From assembly GCA_041744735.1 (NCBI GenBank), contig JBGTKH010000288.1:1-12075 (forward strand): a stretch of 12,075 bases of DNA. The letters run 5' to 3'. Every line of letters starts with the position of its first letter. Position 1 is the first letter of the stretch. Under the pieces are notes generated by a model. It had not been told where the DNA came from, made no database searches, and saw only the letters and a program-made list of their open reading frames with translations. The position numbers and the translations under genes are program-made. The stretch comes from JBGTKH01 sp041744735. Its GTDB lineage: Bacteria; Planctomycetota; Planctomycetia; Pirellulales; Pirellulaceae. Below are positions 7,216 through 12,075 of the stretch, piece by piece.

Positions 7216-8073
7216 TCAAACACTCTTTTCGATGGGCGCGCCGACCAAGTTACCCCATTCGGTCCACGAGCCGTCGTAGTTCTTCACATTAGCAAATCCC
7301 AGCAGATATTTTAGCACGAACCACGTGTGGCTCGAGCGCTCGCCGATGCGGCAGTAGGCGATGATCTGGTCCGCGTCCTTCTTCAGCCCCGCTTCCTTTA
7401 AATAGAGCTGTTCCAACTCCTCGCGCGATTTGAATGTGCCGTCCTGGTTCACGGCGCGAGACCACGGGACATTCGCCGCACCGGGGATGTGTCCAGCTCG
7501 TAATGCGCCTTCCTGCGGATAATCTTCCATGTGCAGCATTTCGCCCGTGTATTCGCCGGGTGAACGCACATCGATCATCGGCTTACTGGCCTGCTGATGC
7601 CGCAGCACCTCGTCGCGAAATGCGCGGATCGACAGATCGGGTTCCTTCGCTACGTATTTGCCGCGAGGATATTGCGGCTCGGCGTCGCGGACCAGCGGCC
7701 GGCCGTCAGCTTGCCAGCGATTTCGCCCGCCGTTCATGATCAGGCATTTCTCGTGGCCGTAAAGCTTGAAAGCCCAGAATGCGTAGCATGCCCACCAATT
7801 GTTCTTGTCGCCGTAAAACACCACGGTCGTGTCGTTCGAAATGCCTTTCGCGACACACAGTTCCTCGAAATGCGACTTGCCGATGTAATCGCGGATCACC
7901 TTGTGCTGCAGGTCGTTCTGCCAGTCGATTTCCACGGCTTCGGCGATGTGTCCTTGTTTGTACAGCAGTACATCTTCGTCTGATTCTACAATCCGCACGT
8001 GGGGGTCCCGCCGATGCTGCTCGACCCAATCGGTCGAAACTAGCACTTCTGGATGGGAATATTCTTGGGCCAT
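7216..8073 (-). CDS. thiosulfate sulfurtransferase, tandem rhodanese (CysA/SseA type)
   Basis: A 285-residue protein with two rhodanese domains (about 10-125 and 150-280). It transfers sulfane sulfur from thiosulfate or a similar donor to a thiophilic acceptor through a cysteine persulfide. The C-terminal domain has the active loop YCRIGERSSHTWF with Cys241; the CRIGER loop is typical of CysA-type thiosulfate sulfurtransferases. The N-terminal domain has Asp in place of Cys (VVFYGDKNNWWACYAFW), so it is presumably inactive, as is normal for the family. No export signal is visible, so it is probably cytoplasmic. I chose ATG at 8073, 9 nt after AGGAG (8083-8087). ATG at 8079 is only 3 nt from that site and less likely. 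It is the first gene of the five-gene minus-strand cluster and could feed sulfur to SufE; that link is inferred from adjacency. Confidence 0.95.
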   Translation of the reverse strand: MAQEYSHPEVLVSTDWVEQHRRDPHVRIVESDEDVLLYKQGHIAEAVEIDWQNDLQHKVIRDYIGKSHFEELCVAKGISNDTTVVFYGDKNNWWACYAFWAFKLYGHEKCLIMNGGRNRWQADGRPLVRDAEPQYPRGKYVAKEPDLSIRAFRDEVLRHQQASKPMIDVRSPGEYTGEMLHMEDYPQEGALRAGHIPGAANVPWSRAVNQDGTFKSREELEQLYLKEAGLKKDADQIIAYCRIGERSSHTWFVLKYLLGFANVKNYDGSWTEWGNLVGAPIEKSV

Positions 8074-8082
8074 ATTCATTTA

Positions 8083-8087
8083 CTCCT
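8083..8087 (-). promoter_or_regulatory. ribosome binding site of the sulfurtransferase gene
   Basis: AGGAG on the minus strand lies 9 nt from ATG 8073 and 3 nt from ATG 8079, which favours the downstream start. Confidence 0.6.
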
Positions 8088-8551
8088 GTTCATCCGAAGC
8101 ATGACTTATCGTTCGTTTTTTGCAATTTCCGTAAAATAGGCAAGGAAAGCCCGCGTGTTGCCGGAACAGATTCGCTCCCGTCATCCGCGGCCCGCGGCCC
8201 TCGATTCATGTTATGGGATAAAAGGATGACCGTCGATGGCTGGATTTCACAGGGGCTCGAAGAAATAATTCCGTGTTCAAACAACGTTAGCCGTTGATTA
8301 AATCGCCGACTTCGGCGAAACTGAATGGCGGCAGCGGCCGGAAAATTTCTGCGTGCGGAAAAATTACCGTCCACGAAACGCCGGGGTTTGATTACAATGG
8401 CCGGTGCATCGCCGGCAATGTGCCGCATCGCGAACCAATCGCGTCAACGGATTGACTTACATCTGTCCACCACTGTATCCCCACCGAGCGATAAGCCAAA
8501 GCGACTGCTAGGGTTTGTCGAATTGTACATTCGCCAATAGCACACCGCGGA
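8088..8551. other. divergent intergenic region, no supported gene
   Basis: This stretch of about 460 nt separates the divergent sulfurtransferase operon and sigma-factor gene, and must hold promoters for both. The only -35-like box I can point to on the plus strand is TTGACT at 8452-8457. The -10 candidate 16 nt later (TGTATC, 8474-8479) matches only half of the consensus, so this is weak. A TACAAT hexamer at 8393-8398 lacks a convincing -35. A 6-bp inverted repeat (TCGCCG/CGGCGA, 8303-8318, 4-nt loop) is present. Short open frames occur on both strands but look like noise. The base composition is less GC-rich than in the flanking genes, as expected for regulatory DNA. Confidence 0.5.
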
Positions 8552-10114
8552 ATGAACGAAATGACATACGAGACTTTTCTTTTGGAAGAAGAACAAGACC
8601 AGCGGACCGACCGATTTGCGCCGATCGAAGAGCCGATCGACGAGAGCTATGACGACGTGTCCACCGACGAAGCCGAGCCCGAAGCCGAGGCCGCGCCGGA
8701 ACAAAATGAAGAGGAAGAGTCGGAATGGGTGGAGCACGACACCAGTAGCATGTCCGATGATCCGATCCGCATGTACCTGACGCAGATCGGCCGCATTCCG
8801 TTGCTCACTCGCCCGCAGGAAATCGCGTTGGCCAAAGCGGTCGAAGTCACTCGCCGCCGTTTTCGCCGCAGCCTGCTGGAGTGCGATCACGTGCTGCGGA
8901 TGGCCGTTCGCGTGCTGGCGCGAGTCCACGCGGGCGAGTTGCCGTTCGACCGCACCGTTCAAGTGGCTGTCAGCGATCGGCTGGAGAAGCACCAGATTCT
9001 GGGCCGCATGCCACACAATCTGCGTACGCTGGAAGAGTTGCTGGAGCGAAACCAGCAGGACTTCCGCGACGCCGTCGGCCGAAAGAAGTCGAGCACCGCG
9101 CGGCGTTCGGCTTGGCGTCAACTGGTCCTCCGCCGTCGCCGCGCTGTGAAGTTGGTCGAGGAATTGGGCCTCCGCATCGAACGCATCGAGCCGCAGTACG
9201 AAAAGCTAATCGAACTTCACAACCGGGCCGACCAACTGAAAACGGAAATCGACCGATTCAAAGCGTCGAAAAAGCCCGCCGCCGGGTGGAAGGAACAGGC
9301 CGCCGAATACCGCCGCATCTTTGAGATCACGCAGCAAACCCCGACCGGCCTGCGCAGCCGCGTGATGCGATTAAAAACGATTTACGCGGAATACCAACAG
9401 GCAAAGCGGGCGCTGTCCGAAGCGAATCTGCGCCTCGTCGTCTCGATCGCCAAGAAGTATCGCAACCGCGGGCTCAGTTTTCTGGACTTAATTCAGGAAG
9501 GTAACGCGGGCCTAATGCGGGCTGTGGAAAAGTTCGAATACCGGCGCGGCTTCAAGTTCTGTACGTACGCCACATGGTGGATTCGCCAAGCGATTACCCG
9601 CGCGGTAGCCGATCAGAGCCGCACGATCCGTGTGCCGGTGCACATGAGCGAAGTGATGAGCCGCATTCGCCGCGTTTACGGCCGCTTGTTCCACGAACTG
9701 GGCCGCGAGCCGTCGTTGCACGAAGTGGCCGAGGCCTCTGGCACCACGATCGAAGAAACCAAGCAAGTGGTCGCCATGAATCGCTATCCGCTGAGCTTGG
9801 ATCAGCCGGTTGGTTACGACGAGGACGTCAAGTTCGGCGATCTGATGTCGGACGATCAGCGCGAGCCGGCCAGCGGTGCGTCGCACGAAATGCTGCGTGC
9901 ACAAATTGGCGGGCTGCTGAAGACGTTGGGCTATCGCGAGCGGGAGATCATCAAACTGCGATTTGGCCTCGGCGACGGATACAACTACACGCTCGAAGAA
10001 GTGGCTCGCATCTTCCAAGTCACGCGCGAACGCATTCGTCAGATCGAAGACCGGGCGATTCGCAAGCTGCAAGATCCCAGCCGCGCGGCCAAGCTGATCG
10101 GGTTCATCGACTAG
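8552..10114 (+). CDS. rpoD: RNA polymerase sigma-70 factor, RpoD/SigA type
   Basis: A 520-residue group 1/2 sigma factor that directs RNA polymerase to -35/-10 promoters. An acidic N-terminus (about 10-65) stands where region 1.1 would be and is not recognisably canonical. Region 1.2 is at about 68-100 (DDPIRMYLTQIGRIPLLTR). A long, basic, coiled-coil-like linker fills 101-285. Region 2 is at about 286-356 (SEANLRLVVSIAKKYRNRG, then TYATWWIRQAITRAVADQSR). Region 3 is at about 367-440. Region 4 is at about 448-513, with helix-turn-helix YTLEEVARIFQVTRERIRQI. Region 2.3 has Cys337 where E. coli RpoD has Ser. The symbol reflects the family; whether this is the housekeeping sigma or a paralogue cannot be told here. 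The start is uncertain by three codons (ATG 8552 or 8561) and both have weak ribosome binding sites. The TAG stop lies within the left repeat of the downstream element. Confidence 0.93.
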   Translation: MNEMTYETFLLEEEQDQRTDRFAPIEEPIDESYDDVSTDEAEPEAEAAPEQNEEEESEWVEHDTSSMSDDPIRMYLTQIGRIPLLTRPQEIALAKAVEVTRRRFRRSLLECDHVLRMAVRVLARVHAGELPFDRTVQVAVSDRLEKHQILGRMPHNLRTLEELLERNQQDFRDAVGRKKSSTARRSAWRQLVLRRRRAVKLVEELGLRIERIEPQYEKLIELHNRADQLKTEIDRFKASKKPAAGWKEQAAEYRRIFEITQQTPTGLRSRVMRLKTIYAEYQQAKRALSEANLRLVVSIAKKYRNRGLSFLDLIQEGNAGLMRAVEKFEYRRGFKFCTYATWWIRQAITRAVADQSRTIRVPVHMSEVMSRIRRVYGRLFHELGREPSLHEVAEASGTTIEETKQVVAMNRYPLSLDQPVGYDEDVKFGDLMSDDQREPASGASHEMLRAQIGGLLKTLGYREREIIKLRFGLGDGYNYTLEEVARIFQVTRERIRQIEDRAIRKLQDPSRAAKLIGFID

Positions 10115-10151
10115 TGCTCTGTCAAACATGAATTTTAGGATTCTTGTTTTC

Positions 10152-10222
10152 GTGGCGTAAGCTTCCAGCTTGCGTTTTTCCTGGTGCTGTGCCGCGAATG
10201 GCAAGCAGGATGCTTACCCCAC
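10152..10222. repeat. inner 22-bp imperfect inverted repeat, flanked by TTTTC
   Basis: The arm at 10152-10173 begins GTGGCGTAAGC. The arm at 10201-10222 ends GCTTACCCCAC. They are complementary at 19 of 22 positions, with a 27-nt loop between them. The left arm also contains a small internal hairpin (AAGCT-TCC-AGCTT). The unit is flanked on both sides by the same pentamer, TTTTC (10147-10151 and 10223-10227), which could be a 5-bp target duplication or chance in T-rich DNA. It may be a REP-type palindrome or an insertion nested in the outer element. Confidence 0.6.
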
Positions 10223-10235
10223 TTTTCCCTTCGAC

Positions 10236-10239
10236 GGAG
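10236..10239 (+). promoter_or_regulatory. ribosome binding site of the DUF434 gene, within the repeat arm
   Basis: GGAG lies 6 nt before the GTG at 10246 and falls inside the right terminal repeat of the MITE-like element. The last three bases of that repeat form an in-frame TAG directly before the GTG, so translation cannot begin further upstream in this frame. Confidence 0.5.
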
Positions 10240-10245
10240 CACTAG

Positions 10246-10977
10246 GTGCCTCTCGTGCCCGACAAACGCACCCATCGCGGCGCGCATCCGGAAGACGAGT
10301 ACCTGTTCCACTCCAACATGTGGCCGACGCTGCGCGCGGCCAGCGGCGATTTGTGTTGGCTGCTGAGCCACGGCTACGCGAGTCCTTCATCCCTGAAGCT
10401 GGTCGGCGACCGTTACTCGCTGACCAAACGTCAGCGAATCGCCGTCGGCCGCTGTGCATGTGCGGGCGAAGCGGCCGCTCGACGACAGCAGTGTCGCGTC
10501 GAGCCAGAGCAACTCGCCGGCCGACAACTCTGGATCGACGGCTACAACGTGCTAACTTCCATTGAAGCCGCTTTGGCCGGCGGTGTGATTCTGGCGGCGC
10601 GCGACGGTTGCTACCGCGACATGGCTAGCGTGCACGGCAGCTACCGCAAAGTGGAAGAGACGATTCCCGCGCTCCGTTTGCTGGGCGAACAGCTAGAGCA
10701 ATGGAACATCGGCCCGTGCCGCTGGCTGCTCGATAGCCCCGTCTCCAACAGCGGCCGCCTGAAAGCCATCATCACCGATGTCGCCGCACAATCCGGTTGG
10801 AACTGGGATGTCGAACTTGTGCACAATCCCGATACGATTCTCGCGACATCCGAACATGTCGTCGCCACATCAGACAGCGTCATCTTGGATCAGTGCCGGC
10901 AATGGCTAAACCTGGCGCGAGCCGTCATCACGCGCCACGTGCCTGATGCCAACGTGGTGGACCTGCAGTCCTCATAG
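10246..10977 (+). CDS. DUF434 plus NYN/PIN-like (DUF5616-type) protein
   Basis: A 243-residue protein. Residues about 26-80 match DUF434 (LRAASGDLCWLLSHGYASP, then LVGDRYSLTKRQR). Residues about 92-233 resemble the DUF5616/NYN-like domain: LWIDGYNVLTSIEAALAGG, LAARDGCYRDMASVHGSYRK, RWLLDSPVSNSGRL and HVVATSDSVILDQCRQW. Acidic residues Asp98, Asp120, Asp163 and Asp210 sit at strand ends where NYN/PIN-type nucleases place metal-binding residues. An RNase activity is therefore plausible but inferred. The GTG start is supported by GGAG at 10236-10239. Other possible starts are GTG at 10255 and ATG at 10318, the latter just before the DUF434 domain. The gene follows the sigma factor on the same strand, but a MITE-like element separates them. 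Confidence 0.82.
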   Translation: MPLVPDKRTHRGAHPEDEYLFHSNMWPTLRAASGDLCWLLSHGYASPSSLKLVGDRYSLTKRQRIAVGRCACAGEAAARRQQCRVEPEQLAGRQLWIDGYNVLTSIEAALAGGVILAARDGCYRDMASVHGSYRKVEETIPALRLLGEQLEQWNIGPCRWLLDSPVSNSGRLKAIITDVAAQSGWNWDVELVHNPDTILATSEHVVATSDSVILDQCRQWLNLARAVITRHVPDANVVDLQSS

Positions 10978-11138
10978 ACATCGTTGAATCGGCTCATTTT
11001 CTGGCCTTTACCAAATTCGTAGTTCTCGGCACAATACCGCGACCTATCGGCCACAGACTTCGGGTCGTGGTCTCTTACAATTCGGACGGCGCCGCGGCGG
11101 ACGTGGTGCTGCCGGTCATGGACGACCACTAACGCAGC

Positions 11139-11144
11139 AAGGAG
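11139..11144 (+). promoter_or_regulatory. ribosome binding site deciding the ompH start
   Basis: AAGGAG lies 8 nt before GTG at 11153. The frame could also open with GTG at 11144, but that codon overlaps the AAGGAG, so 11153 is the better start. Confidence 0.65.
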
Positions 11145-11152
11145 TGCTGGAC

Positions 11153-11803
11153 GTGAGAATCAATCTTTCCTGGGCCACGCTCGTGGCAGGCATCTTGGCG
11201 ATCGTCGTTTCCCCGGCCCTGGTTCACGCGCAGGCCCCGCCGCAACAGTCGGCCCCCAGCGTCGTGGTGATCGACATTAGCAAAGTGTTCAAAGAACACA
11301 TTCGCTTCAAGCAGCAGCTCGAAGTGATGAAGACCGACGTCGAGGGCTTTGAAGGCTACATCCGTCAGGAACGCAAACGCCTGACCGATAAAGCCGAAGA
11401 GGTGAAACGCTACAATCCGGGCTCGCCGGAGTACAAGCGAATTGAAGAAGAGATGGCTCGCATCACCTCCGACCTGCAGGTGCAGACGCAGTTGAAGCGC
11501 AACGAATTCATGGATCGCGAGGCCAAGATCTATTACAACACGTACGTCGAGGTCAGCAAGCTCGTCCAGGATTTCGCGATGCGCAGCGGCATCCGCTTGG
11601 TGCTGCGATACAACAGCGAGGAAATCGATCCCACGAAGCGCGACTCGGTGCTGGCGGGCGTCAATAATGCCATTGTCTTCCAGTACAAACTGGACATCAC
11701 CGATTTGATTATCTCCGAAGCCAACAAGGGATCGCTGGTCGGCGGCGGCGGTGGCAACACGCCGATCAACTCGCAACTGCCGCCGCGTACCACACCTCGG
11801 TAA
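11153..11803 (+). CDS. OmpH/Skp-family periplasmic chaperone-like protein
   Basis: A 216-residue exported protein. The signal peptide is clear: MRIN, a hydrophobic core (LSWATLVAGILAIVVSPAL), then a likely signal peptidase I site after VHA (residue 26). The mature protein begins with the OmpH/Skp pattern of a short strand, VVVIDISKVFKEHIRFKQQL. Long charged, helical, coiled-coil segments follow (about 65-150), and a second strand-helix portion returns (RSGIRLVLRYNSEEID). The tail is low-complexity (GSLVGGGGGNTPINSQLPP). Skp holds unfolded outer-membrane proteins in the periplasm for delivery to the BAM complex. That role is transferred by family membership and has not been shown for planctomycete members. 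lpxC follows 60 nt downstream on the same strand, in keeping with skp-lpx clustering in Gram-negative genomes. Confidence 0.88.
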   Translation: MRINLSWATLVAGILAIVVSPALVHAQAPPQQSAPSVVVIDISKVFKEHIRFKQQLEVMKTDVEGFEGYIRQERKRLTDKAEEVKRYNPGSPEYKRIEEEMARITSDLQVQTQLKRNEFMDREAKIYYNTYVEVSKLVQDFAMRSGIRLVLRYNSEEIDPTKRDSVLAGVNNAIVFQYKLDITDLIISEANKGSLVGGGGGNTPINSQLPPRTTPR

Positions 11804-11863
11804 CGGTTGCGGCTGTGTGCCACGGACAGATGGTCTTCGTAGCTTATCGTTGGCGAGCCACCT

Positions 11864-12075
11864 TTGAATCACACCTTACGCAAGCAACGCACCATACGTC
11901 GAGCGGTTCACGTCGAGGGGTTTGGATTCTGGAGCGGGCGCGACGTGCGCGTCGAGTTCCGTCCCGCCGCGCCGGATGCCGGCGTCGTGTTTGTTCGCGG
12001 CGATTTGCCCACACCGGTGCGAATTCCCGTCGGTATCGCGCAGCGGATCGAAACGCCGCGCCGCACGACACTTTC
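11864..12075 (+). CDS. lpxC: UDP-3-O-acyl-N-acetylglucosamine deacetylase LpxC, 3' end missing
   Basis: LpxC is a zinc-dependent cytoplasmic enzyme that performs the first committed step of lipid A synthesis. Only the first 70 codons are in the window. They fit the LpxC N-terminus well: KQRTIRRAVHVEGFGFWSGR (compare [20 protein letters not shown] in E. coli), then VRVEFRPAAPDAGVVFVRGD, then LPTPVRIPV. The zinc-binding motifs lie beyond the window edge. The start is TTG at 11864: it is the only usual start codon between the in-frame TAG at 11840-11842 and the conserved KQRT segment. The ribosome binding site is weak. A fusion to FabZ, known in some phyla, cannot be judged here. Confidence 0.85.
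   Translation, partial: MNHTLRKQRTIRRAVHVEGFGFWSGRDVRVEFRPAAPDAGVVFVRGDLPTPVRIPVGIAQRIETPRRTTL

Larger units (their letters stand above)
10111..10245. mobile_element. MITE-like element with 16-bp terminal inverted repeats
   Basis: The 131 nt between the sigma-factor stop and the DUF434 start are bounded by inverted repeats. The left arm is 10111-10126 (CTAGTGCTCTGTCAAA) and the right arm is 10230-10245 (TTCGACGGAGCACTAG). They match at 14 of 16 positions, with the outermost 9 perfect. Both ends carry CTAG, compatible with insertion into a CTAG site with TA duplication, as IS630/Tc1-mariner elements do (established family behaviour; the assignment is inferred). There is no transposase frame, so if mobile it would be non-autonomous. 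A second, inner inverted repeat fills the middle (10152-10222). The alternative is a large stem-loop terminator of the sigma gene. Copy number elsewhere in the genome is unknown. Confidence 0.5.

Noticed and set aside
8090..8428. 112-codon minus-strand frame in the divergent intergenic region
   Set aside because: No recognisable domain, an odd composition, and it would fill a region that must hold two promoters.
8397..8540. Short plus-strand frame (47 codons from ATG 8397) upstream of the sigma gene
   Set aside because: No ribosome binding site and no family resemblance; probably chance.
10890..11129. 79-codon minus-strand frame overlapping the end of the DUF434 gene
   Set aside because: Overlaps a supported gene, with no domain and no ribosome binding site.
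10974..11132. Plus-strand open stretch ending PVMDDH before ompH
   Set aside because: It looks mildly protein-like but has no ATG, GTG or TTG start before its last 22 codons. It could be a gene remnant, but I cannot name a parent.
1..12075. CRISPR arrays, tRNA or rRNA genes, transposases, phage genes
   Set aside because: I saw no regularly spaced repeats, tRNA-like cloverleaf or T-loop signature, or transposase/phage protein motifs in any frame.

Overview
The window comes from a bacterium of the phylum Planctomycetes, most likely of the Pirellulales type. The main evidence is the DUF1592/DUF1552 (PSD-family plus HXXSHH) gene pair at the left end, a combination typical of that phylum. An OmpH/Skp-type chaperone followed by lpxC at the right end fits a Gram-negative envelope. 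The DNA is GC-rich with strong third-position GC bias, so long spurious antisense frames are common. Genus-level placement is not possible from the sequence alone.

Layout. (1) Positions 1-3125, plus strand: the 3' part of a DUF1592-type secreted protein, coupled by an ATGA overlap to a Tat-exported DUF1552 protein. (2) Positions 3198-5580, minus strand: a complete NAD-dependent DNA ligase (ligA) preceded by a small DUF2442 gene. Just upstream of the DUF2442 start lies a 19-codon scrap of a DUF4160 gene, the usual partner of DUF2442, apparently collapsed by an internal deletion. (3) Positions 5724-8073, minus strand: a tight five-gene cluster, transcribed as rhodanese sulfurtransferase, SufE, GYD-domain protein, two-helix membrane protein, cupin. 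Gaps run from 36 nt down to a 4-nt overlap, so it looks like one operon. (4) Positions 8080-8551: a 470-nt divergent intergenic region with no gene I can support. (5) Positions 8552-10977, plus strand: an RpoD-family sigma factor, then a DUF434 plus NYN/PIN-like (DUF5616-type) gene. Between them sits a 135-bp element with terminal inverted repeats that looks like a MITE. (6) Positions 11153-12075, plus strand: an exported OmpH/Skp-like protein and the 5' end of lpxC, which runs off the window.

How the parts work together. The rhodanese and SufE are a plausible sulfur-transfer pair, although no cysteine desulfurase is visible. OmpH/Skp and LpxC both serve outer-membrane assembly. The DUF1592/DUF1552 pair is exported and of unknown function. 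Most of the window is ordinary chromosomal housekeeping. The parts most worth a second look are the MITE-like element, which now provides the ribosome binding site and the bases before the start codon of the DUF434 gene; the DUF4160 relic; and the uncharacterised sulfur-linked operon. I found no CRISPR array, tRNA, rRNA, phage gene or transposase.
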